From the NCBI GenBank assembly GCA_036308645.1, contig JAXJVH010000007.1, forward strand, positions 1 through 64,000: DNA of 64,000 nt, given 5' to 3'. The notes beneath the pieces are model-generated. The model did not search any database, had not been told where the DNA came from, and was given only the letters and a program-made list of their open reading frames with translations. Shown piece after piece: positions 1-9,044 of the stretch. How positions within the stretch are numbered: position 1 is the first letter of the stretch; each line of letters begins with the position of its first letter. The position numbers were made by a program, and so were the translations under genes. The DNA comes from RUG11462 sp036308645 (lineage in GTDB: Bacteria; Bacillota; Clostridia; Oscillospirales; Acutalibacteraceae).

Positions 1-127
1 GACGGAGGGAGAGAAAGAATAAAGATAGGTATATACTTTGGCTTTTCTCTCCCTCAGTCTCGCTTCGTTCGACAGCTCCCTCGTCAGAGGGAGCCAATCT
101 ATGTCCCAACTTTTGCAAAAGAACCTT
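1..127. repeat. Dispersed CTCCCTC-type repeat, copy A (cut by window edge)
   Basis: Aligns without gaps to 11679-11805, with only a few substitutions. It contains an internal inverted repeat (CGGAGGGAGAG near the left, CTCTCCCTC near the middle) and ends with a palindromic CCCTCGTCAGAGGG segment. It lies just past the stop codon of the acyl-CoA synthetase gene. The left part of the element is outside the window. It could act as a folded 3' end for the fab transcript, but that is inference. Confidence 0.85.
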
Positions 128-136
128 TAATTTAGT

Positions 137-1780
137 TTATTTTACATCTCCGCGAATTTCTGCCCGACGGATTTTACCGCTGATTGTTTTAGGCAATTCA
201 TGAACAAACTCAATAATTCTCGGATATTTATAAGGTGCGGTATGTGTTTTTACATACTCTTTAAGCTCGGTTTTTAACTCCTCGCTGCCCTCATAACCGC
301 TGACTAATACGATTGTAGCTTTTACAACAAATCCTCGTTCCTCATCGGGAACGCCCGTAATAGCACATTCCTGAACGCTTTCGTGTTTCATAAGTACATT
401 TTCAATCTCAAACGGTCCTATTCTGTACCCGCTTGATTTTATAACATCATCTTTACGGCTGACATACCAATAATAACCGTCTTTATCGGCATAAGCCAAA
501 TCGCCTGTATGATAAACATTATCAATAAATACTCTTGAATCATCATTACCGCTGTCACCTCGGGAAATGCAGATTCCGTCATCTCTGTCACCGTTTGTTA
601 TAACAACTATCTCGCCTGTTTCATCAGGCTCACATTCTTCGCCGTTATCTTTTACGATTTTCACATTATATAGCGGCGAAGGCTTTCCGATTGAGCCTAC
701 CTTAACATCACAACCGACCAGATTTCCTATCAAAAGTGTTGTTTCGGTCTGACCGAAGCCCTCTCTGATAAGCAGTCCTGTTACATTCTCAAACTGTTCA
801 ATAATGCTTGGGTTAAGCGATTCGCCTGCGGTTGTAACATAAGAAACATTTTTAAAGTCTTCCGCTTTAAATCCGTTTTTAACAATAAAACGGTAAACCG
901 TAGGCGGTGCACAAAAAGTAGTAACACCGTAATCTCTGATTACTCTTAAGATTTCATCACTGTTAAAGCGTTCATAATCATAAACCATTACAGCAGTACC
1001 GCAAAGCCACTGACCGTAAATTTTACCCCAGGAAGCCTTGCCCCAGCCTGTATCCGAAACAGTTAAATGCAATCCGCCGTCCTTTACATTCTGCCAATAT
1101 TTCGCTGTGATAATATGAGCAAGCGGATAGGTAAAGTTGTGAGTAACAGGCTTTGGATAACCTGTTGTACCCGAAGTAAAATACAGTATAAACGGCTCGT
1201 CAATTTTTGTATCTACTCTTTCAAAATCAGCCGATTCCGTTTTAATTGCTTCATCAAGGCGGATAAATCCGTCAACATCTTTTCTGACGCAAAATAGTTT
1301 CTGAAGATTTTCACATTCAGCCTTTGACTCATAAACGCAATGTGAAACTCTGTCCTCACCTGTGCAAATAACAGCTTTAACATCAATACAGTTTACTCGG
1401 TAAACAATATCCTCTGTTTTTAAAAGATGTGTAGCGGGAACTGCAACTGCGCCGATTTTATGAAGTGCGGTAATTGTGTACCAATATTCATAGTTACGCT
1501 TTAAAATAAGCATAACCTTATCGCCTTTTTTTATGCCCTGTTTGGTAAGAAAATTAGCGGTTTTTGATGATAAATCCGACATTTCTTTAAATGTAAAGGT
1601 ACGCTCATAACCGTTTTCATCAAGGTAAATAAGTGCTTTTTTGTCCGGCTCTGCCGATGCAATTGCATCAACAACATCATAGCCGAAATTAAAGTTTTCA
1701 GGGCAGTCTATTTTAAAATCAATAAGTCTGCCGTTTTCATCAAATTTACTTTTACTGTATTTTTTATAAATAGGTTCCAT
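137..1780 (-). CDS. AMP-forming acyl-CoA synthetase (medium-chain/acetyl-CoA synthetase-like)
   Basis: ANL-superfamily adenylate-forming enzyme of 547 residues, expected to activate a carboxylic acid to its acyl-CoA through an acyl-AMP. The P-loop reads YFTSGTTGYPK near residues 203-213. The hinge and C-terminal motifs are YHTGDLAYADKDGYYWY and KSSGYRIGPFEIE. The PKTISGKIRR motif near the end carries the catalytic lysine. The sequence resembles the medium-chain (ACSM-like) branch, but the substrate cannot be read from it. Its start codon overlaps the accA stop by one base, so it is the last gene of the fatty-acid operon. A role in activating exogenous fatty acids or recycling acyl groups is inferred from this position. 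Confidence 0.85.
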   Translation of the reverse strand: MEPIYKKYSKSKFDENGRLIDFKIDCPENFNFGYDVVDAIASAEPDKKALIYLDENGYERTFTFKEMSDLSSKTANFLTKQGIKKGDKVMLILKRNYEYWYTITALHKIGAVAVPATHLLKTEDIVYRVNCIDVKAVICTGEDRVSHCVYESKAECENLQKLFCVRKDVDGFIRLDEAIKTESADFERVDTKIDEPFILYFTSGTTGYPKPVTHNFTYPLAHIITAKYWQNVKDGGLHLTVSDTGWGKASWGKIYGQWLCGTAVMVYDYERFNSDEILRVIRDYGVTTFCAPPTVYRFIVKNGFKAEDFKNVSYVTTAGESLNPSIIEQFENVTGLLIREGFGQTETTLLIGNLVGCDVKVGSIGKPSPLYNVKIVKDNGEECEPDETGEIVVITNGDRDDGICISRGDSGNDDSRVFIDNVYHTGDLAYADKDGYYWYVSRKDDVIKSSGYRIGPFEIENVLMKHESVQECAITGVPDEERGFVVKATIVLVSGYEGSEELKTELKEYVKTHTAPYKYPRIIEFVHELPKTISGKIRRAEIRGDVK

Positions 1781-2571
1781 TATATTTCCTGCTCCTCAAA
1801 AATACCTATATTTCTAAATCTTTGATATCTCTTTTCGGTTAATCTTGCGTCGTTTCTTTTAAGCAGATGCTTAACGTCAGCGTAAAGAGATTCTTTCATA
1901 TTTTGGCACATTGCCTTAAAATTATCAAAATTCTCGCTAAAAATATCTTCGGCAACTCCGAGTTCTTTCATATCCTCTGCGGTAATATGCATACAATCCG
2001 CCGCTTCAGGCGCTTTGTTAGAATCTTTCCACAAAATGCTTGCACAGCCTTCAGGCGAAATTACCGAATAAACTGCGTTTTCAAGCATATAAACCTTATC
2101 CGCAGCGGCAAGAGCCAACGCACCGCCCGAACCGCCTTCGCCGATAACAACAGTAACAACAGGTGTTTTAAGTCCCATCATTTCCATAATATTTTCGGCA
2201 ATAGCCTGTCCCTGACCGCGTTCCTCTGCTTCTGCTCCGGGATATGCGCCTGATGTATCAACAAAACAAATAACAGGGCGGTGAAATTTTTCAGCCTGTT
2301 TCATAAGTCGTAGTGCTTTTCTGTAGCCCTCAGGTTTCGGGCAACCGAAATTATTTGTAATTCTTTCATTAATATCCTTACCCTTATCAATCGCAATAAA
2401 GGTAACAGGCTGATCCTTTAAAAATCCTATGCCTGCACAAATAGCAGGGTCTTCACCGTAACGCCTGTCACCGTGAAGCTCAACTCTGTCTGTAAAAATT
2501 CCCTCAATATATTCTCTGCCTGTAGGGCGTTTATTTTGTCTGATAGCCTTTATTTTTTCATAAGCAGTCAT
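1780..2571 (-). CDS. accA: Acetyl-CoA carboxylase carboxyltransferase subunit alpha
   Basis: Alpha half of the carboxyltransferase that moves CO2 from carboxybiotin to acetyl-CoA, making malonyl-CoA. At 263 residues it is the short form: it starts where the E. coli protein is already about 57 residues in and so lacks the N-terminal helical extension. Family signatures are GDRRYGEDPAI, NFGCPKPEGYRKALRLM, FVDTSGAYPGAEAEERGQG, GEGGSGGALAL and VISPEGCASILWK. It lies 11 bp after accD, and the two products form the A2B2 complex. The biotin carrier and biotin carboxylase genes are not nearby. Confidence 0.97.
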   Translation of the reverse strand: MTAYEKIKAIRQNKRPTGREYIEGIFTDRVELHGDRRYGEDPAICAGIGFLKDQPVTFIAIDKGKDINERITNNFGCPKPEGYRKALRLMKQAEKFHRPVICFVDTSGAYPGAEAEERGQGQAIAENIMEMMGLKTPVVTVVIGEGGSGGALALAAADKVYMLENAVYSVISPEGCASILWKDSNKAPEAADCMHITAEDMKELGVAEDIFSENFDNFKAMCQNMKESLYADVKHLLKRNDARLTEKRYQRFRNIGIFEEQEI

Positions 2572-2582
2572 TTTAAGTTACC

Positions 2583-3410
2583 TCACTTTGTATGAGCTTT
2601 TAAAAGAGTCATAATCGTTTGTTTTAAATCCTTACGCTCAACAATATTATCAATAAAGCCATGTTCGAGCAAAAACTCTGCGCTCTGGAAGTTGTCAGGC
2701 AAAGCGGTTTTTGTTGTCTGCTCCACAACTCGTCTGCCAGCAAATCCTACAAGCGCTTTAGGCTCGGCAAGAATAATATCTCCCTGCATTGCAAATGAAG
2801 CGGTAACACCGCCTGTTGTGGGGTCGGTAAGTACGGTAATATAAAGATTGCCCGATTCGGAATGTCTTTTCACAGCGCCGCTTGTTTTTGCCATCTGCAT
2901 AAGCGATACAATTCCCTCCTGCATTCTTGCACCGCCCGAAGCGGTAAAGCCGATAACAGGCAAATTATTCTCGGTAGCATACTCGAAAAGTCTTGTTATC
3001 TTTTCGCCTACCGCCGAACCCATACTCGCCATAATAAAACGTGCGTCCATAACAAAAACCGCACATTCCATACCGTCGATTTTCACAGTACCTGTTAAAA
3101 CAGCTTCATTTTCGCCTGTAGTATTTTTAGCCTTTTCAAGTTTCTCCGAATAAGAAGGAAATTCAAAAAAGTCTTTACTTACAACGCCTTTATCAAGCTC
3201 TGTAAAACTGCCTTTATCAGCAATAAGCTTTATTCTGTCACGTGGGATAATTCTCATATATCTTCCGCAATGAGGACAAATATAGTAGTTTTTAATAAGT
3301 ACAGCCCTGTCGGTTTCGGTTTTACAAGCACCGCATTGGGCAGGCTTTTTAGCGGTTGTTTTAAGAAGCTCTTTAACACCGCCGTCTTTTTTCTTAATAA
3401 AATCAAACAT
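2583..3410 (-). CDS. accD: Acetyl-CoA carboxylase carboxyltransferase subunit beta
   Basis: Beta half of the acetyl-CoA carboxyltransferase, 275 residues. The N-terminal zinc ribbon is visible as C26-x2-C29 and C45-x2-C48. The crotonase-fold core follows, with FTASGGARMQEGIVSLMQMA, TDPTTGGVTASFAM and GFAGRRVVEQT. Translation probably starts at the ATG at 3410, five bases past the fabZ stop. It sits between fabZ and accA. In many Firmicutes accC precedes accD in this cluster, but here it does not. Confidence 0.97.
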   Translation of the reverse strand: MFDFIKKKDGGVKELLKTTAKKPAQCGACKTETDRAVLIKNYYICPHCGRYMRIIPRDRIKLIADKGSFTELDKGVVSKDFFEFPSYSEKLEKAKNTTGENEAVLTGTVKIDGMECAVFVMDARFIMASMGSAVGEKITRLFEYATENNLPVIGFTASGGARMQEGIVSLMQMAKTSGAVKRHSESGNLYITVLTDPTTGGVTASFAMQGDIILAEPKALVGFAGRRVVEQTTKTALPDNFQSAEFLLEHGFIDNIVERKDLKQTIMTLLKAHTK

Positions 3411-3415
3411 AAAAA

Positions 3416-3847
3416 CTACACCTCTTTATCCTGCGGAATAACTGCAAAAGAAAATGAAGCGCTGACGCAAAGTTTTCCGTCAACAAAGCCTTTACCCTGC
3501 GCCCAGTAAAACACGCCTTTTGATTTAGTGATAGTTACTTCGGTGCAAAAAGTATCTCCGGGTTTTACCTGATTTTTAAATCTCACTTTGTCAAGTCCCG
3601 TAAAAAGTGTTGAAACATTTTTACCCTCTGCCTTTTCTGCAATTAAAACGCAAGCTGACTGCGCCAAAATTTCACAAAGAATAACACCCGGTACTATTGG
3701 ATTTCCGGGAAAATGACCGTCTAAAAAGAATTCATCACCGGTAATATATTTTTTTGCTTTTCCCACTCCGTTTTCAGCAACCGCTTCATCTAAAAGCAAC
3801 ATACTGTTACGGTGAGGTAAAATATTCATAAGTTCCTGTTTATTCAT
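3416..3847 (-). CDS. fabZ: 3-hydroxyacyl-ACP dehydratase FabZ
   Basis: Hot-dog fold dehydratase, 143 residues, that removes water from 3-hydroxyacyl-ACP in the elongation cycle. The catalytic motif DGHFPGNPIVPGVILCE carries His45 and Glu59, and the N-terminal ILPHRNSMLLLDE signature is typical of FabZ. It starts only 3 bp after the fabF stop, leaving no room for the accB gene often found at this place in clostridial and streptococcal fab clusters. Confidence 0.97.
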   Translation of the reverse strand: MNKQELMNILPHRNSMLLLDEAVAENGVGKAKKYITGDEFFLDGHFPGNPIVPGVILCEILAQSACVLIAEKAEGKNVSTLFTGLDKVRFKNQVKPGDTFCTEVTITKSKGVFYWAQGKGFVDGKLCVSASFSFAVIPQDKEV

Positions 3848-3850
3848 AGT

Positions 3851-5080
3851 TTAATCCTCGTATTTTTTAAATGCCAGACAAGCATTATGACCGCCGAAGC
3901 CGAGTGAAGTTGAAATAGCATATTTAATTGCTTTTTCTTTTGCAACATTCGGAGTATAATCAAGATCTAATTCTTCATCAGGCTCTAAATAGTTGATTGT
4001 CGGCGGAATTATACCGTCCTCAAGTGCCTTTATGCAAGCGATTGCCTCTGCCGCACCTGCCGCACCGAGCATGTGGCCTGTCATTGACTTTGTCGAACTG
4101 ATAGAAAGCTCTTTTGCACCGTCGCCGAATGCTCTTTTAAAAGCTCTTGTTTCGGTAGCGTCATTAAGCGGAGTTGAAGTGCCGTGAGCATTAATATAAA
4201 GTTCCGAAGGATTTACTTCTTCATCTTTAAGCGCCATATTGATGGCTTTTGCAACATATTCAGCCTCAGGATTTGGGGCAGTAATATGGTGAGCGTCACA
4301 AGTAGCGCCGTAGCCTACAACCTCTGCGTAAATATGAGCGCCTCTTTTTACTGCGTTTTCATAATCTTCAAGAATAAGAGTTGCAGCACCCTCACCCATT
4401 ACAAAACCGCTTCTGCGTTTATCAAACGGAATAGAAGCCGCATTTATATCTTCGCTTTGAGTAAGAGCCATACAGTTAGAAAAGCCTGCTACGGTCAGCG
4501 GAGTAACTGCCGCCTCCGAGCCGCCGCAAACAGCCGCTTTAAGATAACCGTCTTTAATTGCTCTGTACGCCTCGCCGATAGCGGTTGTGCCTGTAGCGCA
4601 AGCGGTTGAGATTGACATTGTGCTTCCGTGTGCATTGTATCTGATAGCAATTTGACCTGCCGCAATATTAATAATCATTTTTGCAACAAACTGCGGATTT
4701 ACTCTTCTTGAACCTTTTTCAAGAAGATGAATATGCTCCTCGCAAAGCGTATTGATACCGCCTACGCCCGAGCCGAAATACACACCGAATTCATCAGGCT
4801 CAACCTTGCCTATAATTCCGCTGTCCTCAATCGCTTCATCGGTACTGTAAAGCGCATATTGAGTATAAAGGTCGGTTTTTCCGATAAAACCTTTTTCAAA
4901 TCTGTCAAGCGGATTAAAGTCCTTTACTTCACCTGCAACATGAGCCTTAAAGCCCTCTGTATCAAATTTAGAAATTCTGTCGATACCGTTTTTGCCGTTT
5001 TTAAGTCCCTGCCAATAGTCTTTTGCATTGTTTCCGAGCGGTGTTACCGCACCGATACCTGTTACAACTACTCTGTTCAT
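3851..5080 (-). CDS. fabF: 3-oxoacyl-ACP synthase II (FabF)
   Basis: Condensing enzyme that extends acyl-ACP with malonyl-ACP, 409 residues, about the usual length. The active-site Cys161 lies in SISTACATGTTAIGE. The two histidine motifs are NAHGTSTPLNDATE and STKSMTGHMLGAAGAAEA, and the C-terminal GFGGHN loop is present. It sits between fabG and fabZ with short spacers and a good ribosome site (AGGAGGTACAACAA) before the ATG. Confidence 0.98.
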   Translation of the reverse strand: MNRVVVTGIGAVTPLGNNAKDYWQGLKNGKNGIDRISKFDTEGFKAHVAGEVKDFNPLDRFEKGFIGKTDLYTQYALYSTDEAIEDSGIIGKVEPDEFGVYFGSGVGGINTLCEEHIHLLEKGSRRVNPQFVAKMIINIAAGQIAIRYNAHGSTMSISTACATGTTAIGEAYRAIKDGYLKAAVCGGSEAAVTPLTVAGFSNCMALTQSEDINAASIPFDKRRSGFVMGEGAATLILEDYENAVKRGAHIYAEVVGYGATCDAHHITAPNPEAEYVAKAINMALKDEEVNPSELYINAHGTSTPLNDATETRAFKRAFGDGAKELSISSTKSMTGHMLGAAGAAEAIACIKALEDGIIPPTINYLEPDEELDLDYTPNVAKEKAIKYAISTSLGFGGHNACLAFKKYED

Positions 5081-5092
5081 TTGTTGTACCTC

Positions 5093-5827
5093 CTACATAG
5101 CAAGGCCGCCGTCAATGCGGATAACCTCGCCTGTTATATAGTTAGATTTATCGCTTGCTAAAAACAGAACAAGCTCTGCCACTTCTTCAGGCTCTCCCAT
5201 TCGTTTCATAGGGAGCGAATCAATAAGTTCTTCATTTTCGGCAAAAGATGTTGTCATTGGAGTTTTAATAAATCCGGGTGCTACTGCGTTACAGCAAATA
5301 CCTCTTGAAGCTAACTCCTTTGCAACTGATTTTGTAAGACCTACAATACCTGCTTTTGAAGCGGAATAATTAACCTGACCGGCATTTCCCATAAGTCCCG
5401 AAACAGAACTCATATTAATGATTTTACCGCTTTTCTGTTTTGCAAATAACGGGTAAACCTGTTTTATTGCATTAAATACGCCTTTAAGGTTTACATTGAT
5501 TACCGAGTCAAAATCAGCCTCTTTCATACTGAGAAGTAATTTATCTCTTGTAATTCCTGCATTATTTACAAGAATATCAATATGACCGAAATCATTTACT
5601 ATCTCTTTAAAAACTGCCTTTGCGGCATCAAAATCCGAAATATCGCAGGAATATGCTTTGCCCTTTACGCCCTTACTTTCAAAATAAGCAACCGCATCAG
5701 CGGCTTTCTCTGTTTCGCTGATATCAAGAATTGCTACATCAGCACCGTTATCTGCAAATTTTTTGGCAATCTGAAGACCTATTCCCTGATAGCCGCCTGT
5801 AACAACCGCAACCTTTCCTTTAAGCAT
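5093..5827 (-). CDS. fabG: 3-oxoacyl-ACP reductase FabG
   Basis: Short-chain dehydrogenase of 244 residues that reduces 3-oxoacyl-ACP with NADPH. The cofactor loop is TGGYQGIG (10-17), followed by NNAG (88-91). The catalytic Ser140/141, Tyr154 and Lys158 occur in NMSSVSG and YSASK, and the IKTPMT helix follows. The start overlaps the fabD stop by 8 bases, suggesting translational coupling. The position within the fab operon supports FabG rather than another SDR. Confidence 0.96.
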   Translation of the reverse strand: MLKGKVAVVTGGYQGIGLQIAKKFADNGADVAILDISETEKAADAVAYFESKGVKGKAYSCDISDFDAAKAVFKEIVNDFGHIDILVNNAGITRDKLLLSMKEADFDSVINVNLKGVFNAIKQVYPLFAKQKSGKIINMSSVSGLMGNAGQVNYSASKAGIVGLTKSVAKELASRGICCNAVAPGFIKTPMTTSFAENEELIDSLPMKRMGEPEEVAELVLFLASDKSNYITGEVIRIDGGLAM

Positions 5828-6737
5828 TTACTATAAGCTCCTTTACTACAATTTCGGCTTCTTCTTTAGTAGAAACCGCATAAGTTTTGCACTCCGGTGC
5901 AATTTTTTCAACAAGCTTTTTGAGTGTATTGCCACAGCCTGTTTCAATAAATGTATCAAAACCGTTATCCACCATATCAAGAATAATATCCGACCATTTT
6001 ACAGGGTGGTTAATCTGGTTTTTAAGTTTGTCCTTAACATCGCCCTCGTAAGGCTTTGCGGTATAGTTTGAATAAGACGTAATTGAAGGCTCTTTAATAT
6101 CGGCGGTTTTAAGCACCTCGCCGAATTCCTCTGCCGCCTCGTCCATAAAAGGCGAATGAAAACCGCCGCTTACTTTTAGCGGTAATGCTCTGCCCTTTTC
6201 TTCCTTTGCAAGTTCGGATATTTTTGCAATAGCCTCGGCAGTACCCGATACAACAAGTTGACCGGGTGAATTATAGTTAACGGGATAGGCGCCTGCTTTT
6301 TCGCAAAGTTCCTCAACCTTTTCATTTGAAAGTTTTATAATAGCCGCCATCATAGCAGGGTGTTTTTCAGCCGCTTTTCCCATAGCCTCGCCTCGCTTGC
6401 AGACAAGTGAAAAGCCTTCTTCATCGGAATAAGCACCGCTGTAAGCCAATGCCGCAATTTCACCTAAAGAGAAACCTGCAACTGCGTCGGGCTTTACTCC
6501 CATTGATTCGAGCGCTCTTGCCGCACCGAGATCTGCAAGATACATACAGGGTTGAGTGTTTACTGTCTGTTTAAGTTCTGCCTCGTCGCCCGAAAACATT
6601 AAATTAAGCGTACCTTTTCGCATTTCTTCCGCTTTATCAAACAAATCTTTAACGCAAGGCACATTATCATAAAGATCTTTACCCATACCGATAAACTGTG
6701 CGCCCTGTCCTGAAAACATAAATGCTATTTTACCCAT
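5820..6737 (-). CDS. fabD: Malonyl-CoA:ACP transacylase FabD
   Basis: Transfers malonyl groups from CoA to the acyl carrier protein, 305 residues. The nucleophile Ser90 is in GFSLGE (most homologues have GHSLGE). The N-terminal FSGQGAQ and the catalytic His194 in SGGFHSPFM are present. The ribosome site GGAGCAG precedes the ATG, and the gene overlaps the 3' end of fabK by 13 bases. Confidence 0.97.
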   Translation of the reverse strand: MGKIAFMFSGQGAQFIGMGKDLYDNVPCVKDLFDKAEEMRKGTLNLMFSGDEAELKQTVNTQPCMYLADLGAARALESMGVKPDAVAGFSLGEIAALAYSGAYSDEEGFSLVCKRGEAMGKAAEKHPAMMAAIIKLSNEKVEELCEKAGAYPVNYNSPGQLVVSGTAEAIAKISELAKEEKGRALPLKVSGGFHSPFMDEAAEEFGEVLKTADIKEPSITSYSNYTAKPYEGDVKDKLKNQINHPVKWSDIILDMVDNGFDTFIETGCGNTLKKLVEKIAPECKTYAVSTKEEAEIVVKELIVNA

Positions 6738-7675
6738 GTTTCTGCTCCTTTTAAAACTTTCTCTGCACCGAATACTACGTCTTCGATAATCTCTTTAGCG
6801 GTCTGTTCCTCTTTAACAAGTCCCGAAATCTGACCTGCCAAGAAGCAACCTTCGGTTTTGTTGCCGTCAACCGCCGCTTTTCTTAATGAGCCTACGCCGA
6901 GTTCTGCAACATCTTCGGCAGTAGTTTCGGGTAAATATTCTTTTTTAAGAAAATCTCTTGCAAACTGATTCTTTATGCAACGGCAGGTGTTTCCGCCAAA
7001 TCGTCTGCCGGTTGTAACGGTTGAAATATCCGACGCTTTAAGCACCATTTCTTTATAAGTGCTGTGAACGTTGCATTCTTTAGCACAAAGAAATCTTGTT
7101 CCCATCTGAACACCGCAAGCGCCGAGCATTATAGACGCCGCCAAACCTCTGCCGTCTGCAATACCGCCTGCCGCAATAACCGGAATATCAACTGCGTCGC
7201 AAACCTGAGGCACAAGCGCCATAGTTGTAAGTTCGCCGATATGTCCACCCGACTCCTGACCTTCTGCAATAACTGCGTCTGCACCTGCTCGAGCGGCAGA
7301 TTTTGCCATAGCGGCAGAAGCGATTACCGGAATAACCTTAATTCCTGCCTCTTTCCACATAGGTATGTATTTTGAAGGGCTTCCTGCACCTGTTGTAACT
7401 ACCTTAACACCCTGCTCAACAACAATCTCTGCGGCTCTTGGTGCTAAAGGACTTTGAAGCATTAAATTTACGCCGAAAGGCTTACAGGTAAGTTTTTTTG
7501 CAATATTAATCTGTTCAATGAGATGTTCTTCACCCGCATTCATTGCGGTGATAATACCAAGACCGCCTGCATTTGAAACTGCGGCAGCCAACTCTCCGTC
7601 TGCAATCCAAGCCATACCGCCTTGAATTACGGGATATTCTATATTTAAAAGTTCACATAACGGTGAATTAATCAT
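6725..7675 (-). CDS. fabK: Enoyl-ACP reductase II (FabK, FMN-dependent)
   Basis: Flavin-dependent TIM-barrel enoyl reductase of the nitronate monooxygenase/FabK family, catalysing the last step of each elongation cycle. Motifs include PVIQGGMAWIADGELAAAVS, GGHIGELTTMALVPQV, PVIAAGGIADGRG and MGTRFLCAKECN. A reading frame extends upstream to 7732, but the ATG at 7675 is preceded by GAAAGGAAAATAAAA and matches the family N-terminus, so I start there (316 residues). FabK is naturally insensitive to triclosan. No FabI is seen in the window. Confidence 0.96.
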   Translation of the reverse strand: MINSPLCELLNIEYPVIQGGMAWIADGELAAAVSNAGGLGIITAMNAGEEHLIEQINIAKKLTCKPFGVNLMLQSPLAPRAAEIVVEQGVKVVTTGAGSPSKYIPMWKEAGIKVIPVIASAAMAKSAARAGADAVIAEGQESGGHIGELTTMALVPQVCDAVDIPVIAAGGIADGRGLAASIMLGACGVQMGTRFLCAKECNVHSTYKEMVLKASDISTVTTGRRFGGNTCRCIKNQFARDFLKKEYLPETTAEDVAELGVGSLRKAAVDGNKTEGCFLAGQISGLVKEEQTAKEIIEDVVFGAEKVLKGAETWVK

Positions 7676-7758
7676 TTTTATTTTCCTTTCAGGCTTCTTT
7701 TTAGCGATGCCTGAAATAAACAGGCATCGCACAAAAGAGAGAATTCTCGAAATAATAA

Positions 7759-7974
7759 TTAGCCTTTGATTTCGTTGATTTTGTCTACAACAGCGCCAAC
7801 GGTTGTAAGTGACTGATCCATTTCCATCTCGATGTCAAATTCATCTTCGATATTCATTACCAATTCAGCTACGTCGAGTGAATCAATACCGAGATCAGCG
7901 AATTTTGTATCGCGAGTAATGTCTTCTGCATCAACCTTTTCTTTTAAAAGCTCGATTACTTTTTCTTCTACCAT
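7759..7974 (-). CDS. acpP: Acyl carrier protein
   Basis: Small acidic carrier of 71 residues. The phosphopantetheine attachment site is Ser32 in the DLGIDSLDVAELV motif. The frame is open to 8046, inside fabH, but the ATG at 7974 has the ribosome site AAGGAGAAT and gives the normal ACP length, so the longer version is rejected. It lies between fabH and fabK, the usual order in Firmicutes. Confidence 0.97.
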   Translation of the reverse strand: MVEEKVIELLKEKVDAEDITRDTKFADLGIDSLDVAELVMNIEDEFDIEMEMDQSLTTVGAVVDKINEIKG

Positions 7975-8027
7975 GGTTTGTATTCTCCTTAAAAATATAT
8001 TTTTAACCGATTGCTCGGATAAAGACT

Positions 8028-8981
8028 TTACCATCTGATAAGGCAAGCCGCATGAGCAAGTCCGCCGCCGAAAGCGGTCATTAACAACAAGTCGCCCTTT
8101 TCAAGTTTGCCTGCTTTTGCGTATTCGTCAAGCACCATAGGAATACTTGCGCTTGAAGTATTGCCGTAGCGTTCGATATTTACCATAAACTTATCCATAG
8201 GGATTTTAAGTTTTCTCGAAGCAAAATCAATTATTCTTGCGTTTGCCTGATGAGGTACAATATATTTAATATCTTCTGCGGTAAGGTTATTATCATCTAA
8301 CAACTTCTTAATATCGCCGCAGATAGCGTTTACTGCAAATTTAAAGGTTTCCTGACCTTTCATCATAATATAAGGCGCTTTCTCTTCCCCTTTATAAAAA
8401 GGTGATTTACCTATAAAATGAGGAATATCTATAACATCGTTACCGCCTTTAACGGTAAAGGTTGAATCAAGATAATTATCCCCCTCGGTAAGTACTGCCG
8501 CACCTGCGCCGTCGCCGAAAATAACACAGGTTGAACGGTCGTCCCAATCAACTATACCGCTCATACGCTCCGTACCCACTACAAGAACGTTTTTAACCTT
8601 TTTTCTTGCAAAATAGCCTGCGGCGGTTTCAAGCAAGAAGATAAAAGCCGAGCAAGCGGCGTTAATATCGTAAGCCATACAAGTAGCGCCGAGTCTGTTC
8701 TGAATCATACAGGACATTGACGGCGAAACGGTTTCACCGCTTACGGTAGCAACTAAAATAAGGTCAAGGTCATCAGCGGTGATATTGGCACTCTCAAGCG
8801 CTTTTACAGCCGCTTTATAACCCATTTCAGAGGTGGTTTCATTAGTGCTTACTCTACGCTCTGCAATACCAACGCGCTGACGAATCCACTCATCGTTTGT
8901 ATCGACGATTTTCGCCATATCATCGTTGGTTACTATCCTTTCGGGTGCATACATACCCGTACCGATTATTTTAAAACTCAT
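8028..8981 (-). CDS. fabH: 3-oxoacyl-ACP synthase III (FabH)
   Basis: Initiates fatty-acid synthesis by condensing an acyl-CoA primer with malonyl-ACP, 317 residues. The catalytic triad is Cys110 (DINAACSAF), His244 (VPHQANARI) and Asn274 (GNTSSAS). The ATG at 8981 follows GGAGGAAAAAAT. It is the first gene of the minus-strand fab operon, so the promoter should lie within 8982-9149, the spacer shared with the divergent sigma-factor gene. Confidence 0.98.
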   Translation of the reverse strand: MSFKIIGTGMYAPERIVTNDDMAKIVDTNDEWIRQRVGIAERRVSTNETTSEMGYKAAVKALESANITADDLDLILVATVSGETVSPSMSCMIQNRLGATCMAYDINAACSAFIFLLETAAGYFARKKVKNVLVVGTERMSGIVDWDDRSTCVIFGDGAGAAVLTEGDNYLDSTFTVKGGNDVIDIPHFIGKSPFYKGEEKAPYIMMKGQETFKFAVNAICGDIKKLLDDNNLTAEDIKYIVPHQANARIIDFASRKLKIPMDKFMVNIERYGNTSSASIPMVLDEYAKAGKLEKGDLLLMTAFGGGLAHAACLIRW

Positions 8982-9000
8982 ATTTTTTCCTCCGATATAG

Positions 9001-9028
9001 TTGACTTTTTTAGAAATTTTAATAAAAT
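9001..9028 (+). promoter_or_regulatory. Possible promoter for the sigma-factor operon
   Basis: TTGACT (9001-9006), a 16-bp spacer, then TAAAAT (9023-9028) on the plus strand, about 120 bp upstream of the TTG start at 9150. The spacing and hexamers are acceptable, but the region is very AT-rich, so a chance match is possible. No clear ECF-type promoter (GAAC/CGTC class) was seen. Confidence 0.3.
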
Positions 9029-9044
9029 ATTAATAAATACACTT

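Noticed and set aside
7676..7732. Longer FabK start at 7732
   Set aside because: The added residues are not FabK-like and lack a ribosome site; the ATG at 7675 has one.
7975..8046. Longer acyl carrier protein starting inside fabH
   Set aside because: The family N-terminus and a good AAGGAG site both point to the ATG at 7974.
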